The notes: generated by a model from the letters alone, not told the origin. 60,704 nt of DNA from SAR202 cluster bacterium (GCA_009392285.1 VFGU01000010.1:1-60704); one strand, 5' to 3'. Shown: positions 8,461 to 17,242, counted from the first letter of the stretch. Numbers and translations are program-made.

Positions 8461-8727
8461 ATGACTTTTGTTATTACATCAACATGTTCAGGATCTCTTG
8501 ATGGAGCTTGTGTAGACGTATGTCCTGTTGATTGCATATATTCAAAAAAGGGAGACAATCATCTATTCATTAACCCAGAAGAATGCATTGACTGTGCAGC
8601 GTGTGAACCTGTATGTCCTGTTGATGCTATCTTTCCAGACGATGAAGTGCCAGAAAACGAAAAAGAGTACATAGACAAAGCAAAAGATTACAACTATGAC
8701 GATTCTGAGCCTGGGTTAAATTTGTAA
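8461..8727 (+). CDS. fdxA: 7Fe-type ferredoxin (3Fe-4S / 4Fe-4S)
   Basis: An 88-residue low-potential electron carrier. Cluster ligands follow the FdxA plan: Cys9, Cys17 and Cys21 in CSGSLDGACVDVCPVDC for the first cluster and CIDCAACEPVCP for the second. The tail is acidic. It lies after the A-type carrier gene, which could help load its clusters; that link is inference. It ends 2 bases from the convergent GNAT gene. Confidence 0.92.
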   Translation: MTFVITSTCSGSLDGACVDVCPVDCIYSKKGDNHLFINPEECIDCAACEPVCPVDAIFPDDEVPENEKEYIDKAKDYNYDDSEPGLNL

Positions 8728-8729
8728 TG

Positions 8730-9173
8730 TCATATTATTTTTGACATCAAAATAGCATCATCAATTGGGTCTTTATAGTAATCTTTTCTAATACCATCAA
8801 TATCAAATAGAAAATTTTTATAAAGTTTTATAGCAACTTTATTCTTATTTGCAACTTCTAAAATTATTTTCGAATTCACTTTTTTATTACCAAGAAAATC
8901 TGACATTAGCAAAGAAGCTATACCTTTCTTTCTGTAATATGAACCCACAGCAATAGAGATTATTTCATATATATTTTCAGTGACATTTAGAGATAGCAAA
9001 TAACCAACTATGCTTTTTTCTTTAGCAGCAACAATAATTTCATAATTCTTCTTATTAAAAAAATTTAAGAAATCTAACCTTTTTGTTAATGCTTTAAACG
9101 ACTTAGAGTTAAGATTATTGAGGTTTTTCAAATCAAATTCATTTGCTTTTCTAATTTTTAAACTATTTTTCAT
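8730..9173 (-). CDS. GNAT-family N-acetyltransferase (RimI-like)
   Basis: A 147-residue acetyl-CoA-dependent acyltransferase. The acetyl-CoA binding motif appears as VGSYYRKKGIASLLM around residues 77-91, followed by LEVANKNKVAIKLYKNFLF, the usual last strand and helix of RimI-like enzymes. RimI modifies the N-terminus of ribosomal protein S18, but the substrate cannot be read from sequence. It is a single gene, convergent with fdxA. Confidence 0.8.
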   Translation of the reverse strand: MKNSLKIRKANEFDLKNLNNLNSKSFKALTKRLDFLNFFNKKNYEIIVAAKEKSIVGYLLSLNVTENIYEIISIAVGSYYRKKGIASLLMSDFLGNKKVNSKIILEVANKNKVAIKLYKNFLFDIDGIRKDYYKDPIDDAILMSKII

Positions 9174-9244
9174 ATAAAAGATATTGTTTTCGATATATTA
9201 AATAAAATATTATGTTTAGTTGAAACAACTTTCAAAAAAAATTA

Positions 9245-11053
9245 GTGAACATAAAATTAAAAGAATCTCCGCTGCACCTATCAGATCATCTAGGAGAGTT
9301 AACAATTCTAATAAGGATTGTAAAGATGTGTTTCGCATATAAGAAACTTATTTTATTGGGCTTCATTGGAGTTTTCGGTTTAATCTCTTCTCAATTATGG
9401 TTACCTTATCTTTTGGGTACATCTGTAGATACTGCATATGAAAAAATAAATTCAGGATCCAAAGATTTTTCTGCATTATGGATACTCGCAATTTCAATTA
9501 TTTCTGTAAGCGCATTGAGAGGGATCTTTGCATTTATTTTGCAATTTAATGGAGAGAAAATTGCAAATAGAATTTCATCAGACTTAAGGAGCAAATTTCA
9601 TAAAAAACTTCAATCTCAAACTTATAAATATCATGACAGAATACATACTGGAAACCTAATGTCTAGAGGAATTATGGACATAGAAGGAGTGAAAATGTTT
9701 GTAACCACAGGGTTATTCAGGACATTTGAAATAATCAGTTTAATGTTAGCTGGGTCATTTTTATTATTCAGAACAGATTGGCAAATTGGAGTTATTGCAT
9801 TTGGTTTTATGATACCTGTAGCAAGCATAGCAACTATAAATAGATTAAGGCTAAGAAAAATATGGTTCAGGATTCAAAAAGAGTTTTCAGTACTTAATAC
9901 AAATCTTCAAGAAAACCTAATAGGGGTTAAAGTTGTAAGGGCATTTGGAGGTGAAAACTACGAAATAAAAAAATTCAATTCATCTCACCAAGATGTAACT
10001 GACGACACAATTAAGGGTGTGAAAGTTGATGCTACTGGAACTAGTTTAATGGGGTTCTTTTTTTTATTTATATGGGCATTAGTAATTTGGACTGGGGGTC
10101 ATAAGGTAATAAATGGACAGATGTCTATCGGGGATCTAACTCAATGCCTTATATATCTTGGCATGCTTCAGAGACCAGTAAGGATTGTTGGATTGATGGT
10201 AAATTCTTATGCAAGAGCAATCACGTGCGGATTAAGACTTTTTGAAATTTTAGATTCAAAACCAAGAATTTCAACAAGGAGTAAGAAAAAAGAAATCGAT
10301 AGAATTAATAAAGTTGAATTTAAAAATGTGGGTTTTAAATACTATAGAAAATCAAAAACTAATGATATTGATGATATTAATCTCGAATTAAGTCCTGGAA
10401 AAATTGTTGGATTGATCGGTCCTCCTGGTTCTGGTAAATCTACGATATCAAATTTAATACCAAGATTTTACGATGTTCTTGAGGGAGAAATCTTAATAAA
10501 TAAAACTCCCTTAAAAAAAATAAGTCTAAAACCTTTAAGAAGTAAAATTGGATTAGTTTCTCAACATACATTCTTGTTTAATAGTACATTGAGAGAAAAT
10601 ATTGCATATTCAAATCCAAAGCTGGGCATTGAAAAGGTTATAGAGGCAGCAAAAATTGCTGATATTCATGATTTCATAGATAGTTTGCCAGAAAAATATG
10701 AAACTATGGTTGGGGAGTTTGGAGTTTCACTCTCAGGTGGTCAAAAACAAAGAATAGCCATAGCTAGAAATATTATTAAAAACCCAGATATATTTATATT
10801 TGATGATTCATTTAGTGCCCTTGATACAGGAACAGACAAATCAATTAGAGAAAGGTTAATACCTTTGCAAAAAGAAAAGGCAACTTTAATAATTTCTCAA
10901 AGGATTAGCACTATTTCACACTGCGATGAAATATTAGTTATGGATAATGGAAGAATTGTCGATAGAGGAAAGCATGATGATTTAATTGCTATAGATGGAA
11001 TATATAAAACTATTTTTGAATTACAAAACCCTAAACTTCAAAAGGTTCATTAG
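9245..11053 (+). CDS. ABC exporter half-transporter, subunit with degenerate ATPase site
   Basis: A 602-residue protein with six membrane segments in the first 320 residues and a C-terminal nucleotide-binding domain. Walker A is GPPGSGKST at about 391 and the signature LSGGQKQR is intact. Walker B ends in FDDSFSALD, with Asp where the catalytic Glu should be, and the switch histidine is Gln (ISQRIST, about 549). This is the pattern of the inactive-site partner in heterodimeric exporters such as TM287/288. The start is GTG. It lies 2 bases before the partner gene. Substrate (lipid, drug or peptide) is unknown. Confidence 0.92.
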   Translation: MNIKLKESPLHLSDHLGELTILIRIVKMCFAYKKLILLGFIGVFGLISSQLWLPYLLGTSVDTAYEKINSGSKDFSALWILAISIISVSALRGIFAFILQFNGEKIANRISSDLRSKFHKKLQSQTYKYHDRIHTGNLMSRGIMDIEGVKMFVTTGLFRTFEIISLMLAGSFLLFRTDWQIGVIAFGFMIPVASIATINRLRLRKIWFRIQKEFSVLNTNLQENLIGVKVVRAFGGENYEIKKFNSSHQDVTDDTIKGVKVDATGTSLMGFFFLFIWALVIWTGGHKVINGQMSIGDLTQCLIYLGMLQRPVRIVGLMVNSYARAITCGLRLFEILDSKPRISTRSKKKEIDRINKVEFKNVGFKYYRKSKTNDIDDINLELSPGKIVGLIGPPGSGKSTISNLIPRFYDVLEGEILINKTPLKKISLKPLRSKIGLVSQHTFLFNSTLRENIAYSNPKLGIEKVIEAAKIADIHDFIDSLPEKYETMVGEFGVSLSGGQKQRIAIARNIIKNPDIFIFDDSFSALDTGTDKSIRERLIPLQKEKATLIISQRISTISHCDEILVMDNGRIVDRGKHDDLIAIDGIYKTIFELQNPKLQKVH

Positions 11054-11055
11054 TA

Positions 11056-12867
11056 ATGGCGACAGAAATAAAAAAACAAGATAGGAAAGTAGTAAATGCA
11101 ATTGAAGAAGATTTAGAACAATTATCTTCGTATGACGGAGCTGTAGCAGCAAGATTTATAAAATACATAAAACCTTATAAGAGAGAGGCTTTAATTGGCG
11201 TAATCTCCGTGATCTTATTTACTATTGCAGTTCTTTCTGTTCCTCTTATGGTGAAATTTACCATTGATAATGCAATCACAGACAATAATGGAGGCCTTTT
11301 AAATATATTATTCATTGGGTTAATAGGGTTTTCTATTATGCATTTTGCATCTAATTATGTTCAACAAAGAGTGATCAGAGAAATAGGAGAAAAAATATTA
11401 TTTGATATTAGATCACAAATGTTTACTCACCTTCAAAGATTATCAATGTCTGTTGCAGATAGAAGTAAATATGGCTCAATAATGTCTCGTGTCCTTGGTG
11501 ATGTAGGTGCCCTACAAGAATTATTTCGAGCTGGAGTATTTGCGATAGGAGATCTGCTTACTCTATTAATTATAACAATAATTATTTTCTCTTTAAATTG
11601 GTCAATGGCCTTAGGAATACTGTTAATAATGCCTGTATTTTTAGGGCTAAGAATATTCTGGTTACCAAAAGCAAGGAAAGCTTTTCTGAAGGCTAGAGCA
11701 TCTTCTTCAGTGGTTAGCGGAGTATTAAATGAACATGTTAATGGAATAAGGGTTACCCAAAATATGATTAGAGAAGATGTTAATCAAGATCGTTTTGATG
11801 AAAGAGTAAGAGAAAATTTTGATGACATGAATGATGCTGCTAAATATGGTTCAGGAATCCATCCACCAGTAGAATTATTAGTAGGGCTTACAATGTCATT
11901 AATTGTTGTTCTAGGAGGATATCTAGTTTCTGGAGGCTCTTTAGAAATAGGAGTAATGATAGCTTTCTTACTTTATGTTCAGAGATTTTTTGATCCTATT
12001 AGGGCCCTTACAATGCATTACAGCGTACTTCAACGAGCGATGGCTTCAGGTCACCGCATCTTTGAACTGTTAGATATAAACATAGACATAAAGGATTCTA
12101 AAGGAGCTGAAGATATAATTGTTAAAAAAGGCTCTATTAAATTTAAAGATGTTAATTTTGAATATAATTATAATGAGCCTATTTTAAAGAACATAAATTT
12201 AGAAATTAATGAAAAGGAAACTGTGGGCTTAGTTGGTCCTACAGGATCCGGGAAAACAACTATAGCCAGCCTGATTCACAGATTTTATGAAATCAAAAAT
12301 GGCAATATTTTAATTGATGATCAAGATTTACAGAAGGTAACTCAAAGTTCTTTAAGCGAAAATATTAGTATGGTACTTCAAGACCCAATAATTTTCTCAG
12401 GTACTGTAGAAGATAATATCAAATACAAAGCGCAGGCTACTAGAGAAGAAGTTATAGAAGCTTCAAAATTAGTTGGGTCACATGATTTTATAATGACATT
12501 ACCCAAAGGATACGACACTAATCTAGAAGAATCAGGGGCTAATCTCTCTATAGGTCAAAGGCAACTGTTAAGTTTTGCAAGAGCTTTATTATTAGACTCA
12601 AAAATATTTATTTTGGACGAAGCAACATCCTATATTGATAGTTATACAGAAAGGCAAATTCAAAAAGCATTAGATGAAGTTTTAAAAAATAGGACGGGTA
12701 TAATAATTGCTCACCGACTTTCGACTATAAAAAATGCTGATAAAATCGTTGTTCTTGATAAGGGCGAAATACAAGAAATAGGCTCTCATGACGAACTATT
12801 AAACAATAAAGGATTGTACTGGAAATTATGGAATAATAATGAATCATCATTTGATGATTTAAATTAA
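11056..12867 (+). CDS. ABC exporter half-transporter, subunit with canonical ATPase residues
   Basis: A 603-residue partner of the preceding half-transporter, with the same layout: cytoplasmic N-tail of about 40 residues, six membrane segments, then the ATPase. Walker A GPTGSGKTT (about 393), Walker B FILDEATSYID with the catalytic Glu, and AHRLST with the switch His are all present. Its signature is LSIGQ rather than LSGGQ. It therefore supplies the competent Walker motifs, and its weak signature faces the degenerate site of the partner. Its stop TAA overlaps the ruvB stop on the other strand in a shared TTAA. Confidence 0.92.
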   Translation: MATEIKKQDRKVVNAIEEDLEQLSSYDGAVAARFIKYIKPYKREALIGVISVILFTIAVLSVPLMVKFTIDNAITDNNGGLLNILFIGLIGFSIMHFASNYVQQRVIREIGEKILFDIRSQMFTHLQRLSMSVADRSKYGSIMSRVLGDVGALQELFRAGVFAIGDLLTLLIITIIIFSLNWSMALGILLIMPVFLGLRIFWLPKARKAFLKARASSSVVSGVLNEHVNGIRVTQNMIREDVNQDRFDERVRENFDDMNDAAKYGSGIHPPVELLVGLTMSLIVVLGGYLVSGGSLEIGVMIAFLLYVQRFFDPIRALTMHYSVLQRAMASGHRIFELLDINIDIKDSKGAEDIIVKKGSIKFKDVNFEYNYNEPILKNINLEINEKETVGLVGPTGSGKTTIASLIHRFYEIKNGNILIDDQDLQKVTQSSLSENISMVLQDPIIFSGTVEDNIKYKAQATREEVIEASKLVGSHDFIMTLPKGYDTNLEESGANLSIGQRQLLSFARALLLDSKIFILDEATSYIDSYTERQIQKALDEVLKNRTGIIIAHRLSTIKNADKIVVLDKGEIQEIGSHDELLNNKGLYWKLWNNNESSFDDLN

Positions 12868-13931
12868 AACATACTACCTTGTGAACTTCCTCCGGCTTGC
12901 CTATTAGCATTCTCACCTAGATATCTTAATGCCTCTAGCGTTACTTTTCTGCCTGAAGGGGTTCTAATAATAAATCCTATTTTGAGTAAATAAGGTTCAA
13001 CTACGTCAATTAAAGTTTGAGTTTCTTCATTCAAAGTTGCTGCCAATGCCTCTATGCCTGCAGGGCCGCCATTATAGTTATTAGATAGGGTAACAAGATA
13101 TTGCCTATCAAGCCTATCAAGCCCTTTTGAATCTACACCCTCTAGTTCCATAGCTTCCGATGATATGATTTTATTCAATTTCTTTTCTGTATGATTAACC
13201 TGGTGATGGTCTCTAACTCTCCTGAGAAGTCTGTTAGCAATTCTAGGTGTGCCTCTAGATCTTATGGCTATCTCTTGCGATGCATCTTGTTCAATATCAA
13301 CACCTAAAATACCAGAAGATCGATTTACTATTTCAGTAAGTTCATCTTCAGAATAAAAATCTAAGTGATAAGTTAATCCGAATCTATCTCTTAAAGGCGA
13401 AGAAAGCATTCCAACTCTAGTGGTAGCACCAACTAATGTAAACCTTTTCAAAGGAAACGTTAAAGTTTTAGCAAAAGTTCCTGACCCAGTAATAAAATCA
13501 ACTTTAAAATCTTCCATTGCTGAATAAAAATATTCTTCTACTCCTTTGGATATTCTATGAATTTCATCTATAAAAAGTACATCGCCCTCCCCCAAATTTG
13601 ATAATAAACCCACTATATCGGCAGGTTTTTCTAAACTAGGACCTGAAGTGACTACTAAATTCGATTTCTTTTCTTTTGCAATAACATGAGCGAGGGTTGT
13701 TTTGCCAAGGCCAGGAGGCCCATGAAATAAAACATGATCCATGGCCTCACTTCTAGCTTCTGAAGCTTGAATAGCAGTTTTTAAACTTGTGACGATGTTA
13801 ATCTGCCCAACATATTCCTTTAATATTTTAGGCCTTAGGTCAGAGGAAGTTTCTTCAACATCATTTTTTGTCGATTCTTTATTCTTATTATTATCCTCTG
13901 GATTATTATCAATTATCTTTTCTATTGCCAT
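12864..13931 (-). CDS. ruvB: Holliday junction branch migration ATPase RuvB
   Basis: Hexameric AAA+ motor that drives branch migration with RuvA. The 355 residues have a low-complexity charged N-extension of about 30 residues, then LRPKILKEYVGQ, Walker A GPPGLGKTT, Walker B FIDEIHR and the sensor VGATTR. The C-terminal winged helix contains GRKVTLEA. Last gene of ruvC-ruvA-ruvB, 5 bases after ruvA. Its stop shares the TTAA with the convergent ABC gene. Confidence 0.97.
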   Translation of the reverse strand: MAIEKIIDNNPEDNNKNKESTKNDVEETSSDLRPKILKEYVGQINIVTSLKTAIQASEARSEAMDHVLFHGPPGLGKTTLAHVIAKEKKSNLVVTSGPSLEKPADIVGLLSNLGEGDVLFIDEIHRISKGVEEYFYSAMEDFKVDFITGSGTFAKTLTFPLKRFTLVGATTRVGMLSSPLRDRFGLTYHLDFYSEDELTEIVNRSSGILGVDIEQDASQEIAIRSRGTPRIANRLLRRVRDHHQVNHTEKKLNKIISSEAMELEGVDSKGLDRLDRQYLVTLSNNYNGGPAGIEALAATLNEETQTLIDVVEPYLLKIGFIIRTPSGRKVTLEALRYLGENANRQAGGSSQGSMF

Positions 13932-13936
13932 AATCT

Positions 13937-14566
13937 TTAATTTTCTTGATTAGATTTAAATACTTCTCTAATTATATCTTCAACATTTTCACTAACCTCA
14001 GACTTTTCCTTTAAAACTTCATTAATTTTATTTAATGCTTCAGATTCTCTGAACCCTAATCCCACTAATATTTCTAAAGCACTATCTCGAACATTATATT
14101 CTTGACTTGAAGAAGGGCCTGAATTTCCAACTTCAGCAATAATTTCCATTAATTTACCCTTAAGAGTAGCTATCATTTTTTGAGCTGCTCTTGACCCTAT
14201 TCCTGGCATTTGATTAAGAATAGTGGAATCTTCATTTTCAATAGCTTGAGCAATAACGGAAACAGGAAAAATTAATGCCGAAACAGCTTTTAGAGGTCCT
14301 ATGCCTTCAACCTGAATTATTTTTAGGAAAAATCTTTTTTCTAGTTGATTGAAAAACCCAACCAGTAATGGCTTTGGCGATCTTTCAGTTGAGTGAAAAT
14401 ATATCTCCAATGTTATCTCCTGCCCTACATCTAATGAAGAATTCAACAGTGAATCTAACACAAATACCGGCAAGACAACTTCATACCCCACCCCAGATAC
14501 ATCTAATTCAATAGAAGAATTTTCTCTATAAATATTTCTTAATTCACCTGTTAAAAAACTAATCAT
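13937..14566 (-). CDS. ruvA: Holliday junction binding protein RuvA
   Basis: Tetrameric junction-binding partner of RuvB. The 209 residues show the N-terminal OB fold (about 1-65; MISFLTGELR, LDVSGVGYEV). Helix-hairpin-helix motifs follow at VEGIGPLKAVSAL and MPGIGSRAAQKMI, and a C-terminal RuvB-binding domain with the SALEILVGLGF segment. It lies 18 bases after ruvC. Confidence 0.96.
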   Translation of the reverse strand: MISFLTGELRNIYRENSSIELDVSGVGYEVVLPVFVLDSLLNSSLDVGQEITLEIYFHSTERSPKPLLVGFFNQLEKRFFLKIIQVEGIGPLKAVSALIFPVSVIAQAIENEDSTILNQMPGIGSRAAQKMIATLKGKLMEIIAEVGNSGPSSSQEYNVRDSALEILVGLGFRESEALNKINEVLKEKSEVSENVEDIIREVFKSNQEN

Positions 14567-14584
14567 TAACTAATATTATATTTA

Positions 14585-15064
14585 TTAAGGGGATTCGGAC
14601 ATCATCTTATGGCATATTGCAGAGGCAAAAGCATCTGCTACGTGCTCATTTTTTATAATATCTTGGCCCAATCTTAACCCTACACTCTTCATCATCTGCA
14701 TCTTATCTGCCCTTCCAGATCCAGTTATCATTTTTTTTATCTGAGTAGCTTGATAATGGTATACAGGGATATGATTCAAAGATGACACAGCACAGGCAAC
14801 ACCTCTGGCATGGCCCATTATAATTGCTGTTTTTAAATTCCTATACCTAGAATGCAGGTCTTCAATTGAAGTGATTTCAGGGTTAAATCTTTTATAAATT
14901 TGATTTAAGTCTTGAAATATTGACCCCAACCTAACATGAAGATCATCAGAAGAATCAGTTTTAATTACCCCACCTTCAACAATGGCTTCTTTTCTTTCAC
15001 TGAAATCTATGATTCCATAACCCGTAAACCTAAGACCTATATCTATCCCAATAATTCTTTGCAC
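14585..15064 (-). CDS. ruvC: Holliday junction resolvase RuvC
   Basis: RNase H-fold endonuclease that cuts Holliday junctions. The 159 residues keep the acidic active site: Asp in GIDIGLRFTGYGI, Glu in SIEDL and Asp in HVADAFASAI. The start is GTG. First gene of the ruvCAB unit, with a promoter and a small inverted repeat upstream; the divergent partner is rpmF. Confidence 0.96.
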   Translation of the reverse strand: MQRIIGIDIGLRFTGYGIIDFSERKEAIVEGGVIKTDSSDDLHVRLGSIFQDLNQIYKRFNPEITSIEDLHSRYRNLKTAIIMGHARGVACAVSSLNHIPVYHYQATQIKKMITGSGRADKMQMMKSVGLRLGQDIIKNEHVADAFASAICHKMMSESP

Positions 15065-15088
15065 AATAAAACTTGAAATTGAATTAAT

Positions 15089-15117
15089 ATCCTATTTTTA
15101 CCCCTGATAAGTATCAA
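15089..15117 (-). promoter_or_regulatory. Probable promoter of ruvC-ruvA-ruvB with overlapping inverted repeat
   Basis: Minus strand TTGATA (15112-15117), 17-base spacer, TAGGAT (15089-15094), about 25 bases before the ruvC GTG. The inverted repeat TGATA-AG-TATCA at 15105-15116 covers most of the -35 box. ruv genes are often damage-regulated, but this repeat is not a known LexA box of either the CTG-N10-CAG or the GAAC-N4-GTTC type. Confidence 0.55.
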
Positions 15118-15144
15118 TTTGGATAAAAAAGTATGCTGAATTTG

Positions 15145-15172
15145 TTGAAAATATATATATAATCTGTACAAT
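15145..15172 (+). promoter_or_regulatory. Probable promoter of the rpmF-fabD-nusB-acpP unit
   Basis: TTGAAA (15145-15150), 16-base spacer, TACAAT (15167-15172), about 31 bases before the rpmF ATG. The -10 is preceded by TG as in the ftsH promoter (TGTACAAT at both). Confidence 0.6.
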
Positions 15173-15203
15173 TCATTTATCAAAAATTATATAAGTAGAG
15201 AAA

Positions 15204-15419
15204 ATGGCTCCACTACCAAAGAAAAAACATTCAAAATCTAGAACGAAAAGGGCTAGGGCTCATATGGGTCTTAAATCACCTCAACTAATAAAATGTCCGT
15301 CTTGCCCAACACTTATAAGGCCTCATCACGCTTGCCCAAAATGTGGCATTTATAAAAGCGAATACTATGTAGATGCTCCAACACTAGAAAAAAAACAAGT
15401 TAATTTTGCTACAAAATAA
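15204..15419 (+). CDS. rpmF: 50S ribosomal protein L32
   Basis: A 71-residue basic protein of the large ribosomal subunit. MAPLPKKKHSKSRTKRARAH at the start and the zinc ribbon CPSC...CPKCG at 31-51 are typical of the four-cysteine L32 form. It heads the fatty-acid gene run, as rpmF does in many bacteria (rpmF-plsX-fabHD-acpP); here plsX and fabH are missing and fabD follows directly. Confidence 0.95.
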   Translation: MAPLPKKKHSKSRTKRARAHMGLKSPQLIKCPSCPTLIRPHHACPKCGIYKSEYYVDAPTLEKKQVNFATK

Positions 15420-15421
15420 TT

Positions 15422-16348
15422 ATGATCGAATTTAGTAAAAATACAGCGGTTGTCTTTCCAGGCCAAGGGTCACAAGTAGTAGGTATGGGGGCTGATTTAT
15501 ATGAAAGTTCAGAAGATGCTAAAAGTATATTTGAAGAGGTTAATCAAACTCTAGATAGGAATTTATCTGAAATAATTTTTTCTGGTTCACAAGAAGATCT
15601 TAACAAGACTGAAAATGCTCAGCCTGCTATTACTGCTACTTCTTTGGCTTGCTTGGCAGTCTTTAAGGAGAAATATCCTAAATTTCAACCTAATGCTACA
15701 GCTGGACACAGTTTAGGTGAGTACACTTCTCTTTGTGCTTCTAACTCATTATCTATATCAGACACGATAAAACTCGTTTCTGAAAGAGGTAGGTTGATGC
15801 AAATAGCTTGTGATAAAAATCCAGGAGGCATGGTTGCTTTGATTGGCATGGACATTCAAACAGTTGAGGAAGTGTGTAGAGAAGCCGGAGCATATCCTTC
15901 AAATATAAATAGTGAACAACAAATAATTATTAGTGGAGATAATGATGCTCTCGCTATCGCTGTGGATCTTGCAAAAGCAAGAGGTGCAAAGAAAGCAATA
16001 AAGTTGAGTGTGGGTGGGGCTTTTCACTCTATATTAATGGAACCTGCCCGAGATAGTTTAATTGAATTTATTGAAACTCTAGATTTCAAAGATCCTGAAA
16101 TTCCTTTGATAGGCAATGTCAATGCAGAGCCGCTGACATCGTCTGAAGATATTAAAAATGAACTAATAGATCAATTAATGTCGTGCGTACAATGGAATGA
16201 CACTATAAAATATATGTCTGCCAACGGATATGATCAATTTATCGAATTTGGTCCAGGGAAAGTTCTCTCAGGGTTAATTAAGAGAATAGATTCTAACTGT
16301 TCTACTAGCAATATAGATTCACTAGAAGCATTAGAATTTTCAGTTTAA
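15422..16348 (+). CDS. fabD: Malonyl-CoA:ACP transacylase
   Basis: Transfers malonyl from CoA to acyl carrier protein for fatty acid elongation. The 308 residues hold FPGQGSQ near the N-terminus, the nucleophile serine in GHSLGEY (about 100) and the catalytic histidine in GAFHS (about 202). It lies 2 bases after rpmF, and acpP follows after nusB, so the donor and the carrier are in one unit. Confidence 0.96.
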   Translation: MIEFSKNTAVVFPGQGSQVVGMGADLYESSEDAKSIFEEVNQTLDRNLSEIIFSGSQEDLNKTENAQPAITATSLACLAVFKEKYPKFQPNATAGHSLGEYTSLCASNSLSISDTIKLVSERGRLMQIACDKNPGGMVALIGMDIQTVEEVCREAGAYPSNINSEQQIIISGDNDALAIAVDLAKARGAKKAIKLSVGGAFHSILMEPARDSLIEFIETLDFKDPEIPLIGNVNAEPLTSSEDIKNELIDQLMSCVQWNDTIKYMSANGYDQFIEFGPGKVLSGLIKRIDSNCSTSNIDSLEALEFSV

Positions 16349-16447
16349 ATTTTAATCAAGGAACAGAAAATAGTAGTAGAAGAACATAAAGAATTAATAG
16401 GATCAAAAGATATTGAGTTAGTTGAAGAATATTCAATAGAAATACCT

Positions 16448-16909
16448 TTGAATAAGACTCAAATCAAAAGAAAACTGATGTTACAGGTTCTGTATTATCT
16501 TGACCTAACTAATGACAAAAATCAGACTCTACTTGGAACTGCAATTGAAAATAATAGTGACGATCTAACACAAGACGAAATAGACGAATCAACAAAAATA
16601 GGTGTAGAAATATTTGAAGATAAGGAAATTCTTGATCATGTAATACAATCTTTTGCAGAAGAATACCCCATAAATCAATTGTCAATAGTAGATAAAAGCC
16701 TATTAAGATTAGCCTTTTGGGAAGTAAAAAATGACAATTACATGGGTAACGAGAAGCAGTTAGTTGAAGATTTTGAAAAATTAGGTTATCTTTTCGGTTC
16801 AGATAACTCAAATAAATTTGTTAAAGGCGTTATTAAGTCTTTAATTAAGAAAATAAAGAAAATTGAATTAGAAAACAAGCGAAAGAAGGGTAAAAATGGC
16901 GACAATTGA
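16448..16909 (+). CDS. nusB: NusB-family transcription antitermination factor
   Basis: Helical RNA-binding protein of the rRNA antitermination complex. Family signatures are KRKLMLQVLYYLD at the start, QLSIVDKSLLRLAFWEV in the middle and NKFVKGVIKSLIKKI near the end; 153 residues. The TTG start gives the usual N-terminus but has no Shine-Dalgarno. The frame is open back to the fabD stop, and AAGGA lies 7 bases before an ATA codon at 16370, so a 26-residue longer acidic N-terminus from a rare start is possible. The gene overlaps acpP by 14 bases. Confidence 0.78.
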   Translation: MNKTQIKRKLMLQVLYYLDLTNDKNQTLLGTAIENNSDDLTQDEIDESTKIGVEIFEDKEILDHVIQSFAEEYPINQLSIVDKSLLRLAFWEVKNDNYMGNEKQLVEDFEKLGYLFGSDNSNKFVKGVIKSLIKKIKKIELENKRKKGKNGDN

Positions 16910-17153
16910 AGAAAGATTATATGAAATTATCGCAGAATCTCTCTCTGTAGAAAAAGATGACATTAAGTCTGATTCATCTTTTATAGATGATTTAGACGCT
17001 GATTCGCTAGATGTGGTTGAGATGATAATGGCAATGGAAAGCGAATTTTCTACAGATGATAATGATCTAGAAATATCTGATGAAGAAGCAGAAAATATAG
17101 TTACTGTGGCTGATGCTTTGGCATTCCTAGAAGGTAAAGGAATTACTGACTAG
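16896..17153 (+). CDS. acpP: Acyl carrier protein
   Basis: An 85-residue, very acidic carrier of growing acyl chains. The phosphopantetheine serine is in DLDADSLDVVEMIMAME (Ser36 or so). It works with FabD and AccDA encoded alongside. The ATG is inside the end of nusB, after GAAGGGTAAAA. Two stem-loops follow in the gap to ftsK. Confidence 0.97.
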   Translation: MATIEERLYEIIAESLSVEKDDIKSDSSFIDDLDADSLDVVEMIMAMESEFSTDDNDLEISDEEAENIVTVADALAFLEGKGITD

Positions 17154-17177
17154 ATATAAATTAGCCTTAATTTATAT
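17154..17177 (+). repeat. Perfect inverted repeat directly after acpP
   Basis: Ten-base arms ATATAAATTA (17154-17163) and TAATTTATAT (17168-17177) around a GCCT loop, starting at the base after the acpP stop codon. In RNA it forms an all-A-U hairpin. There is no following T-run, so it does not look like a classical terminator; a 3'-end protecting or processing hairpin is more likely. Confidence 0.7.
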
Positions 17178-17198
17178 AACTCTCTAATTGATTTATAG

Positions 17199-17227
17199 GT
17201 TCTATTTACTTACAGTAACAGTAGAAC
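17199..17227 (+). repeat. Second stem-loop in the acpP-ftsK gap
   Basis: GTTCTA (17199-17204) pairs with TAGAAC (17222-17227), and inside it TTACT (17206-17210) pairs with AGTAA (17214-17218) around a TAC loop, with a 1x3 internal bulge. It ends 15 bases before the ftsK ATG. It could be a leader hairpin, an operator dyad, or a weak terminator with the later TTTTT. Confidence 0.5.
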
Positions 17228-17242
17228 AATTGGTTAGTTTTT

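Noticed and set aside
9218-9230. Short hairpin AGTTG-AAA-CAACT before the first ABC gene
   Set aside because: Arms of five bases are expected by chance at this base composition and there is no other supporting signal.
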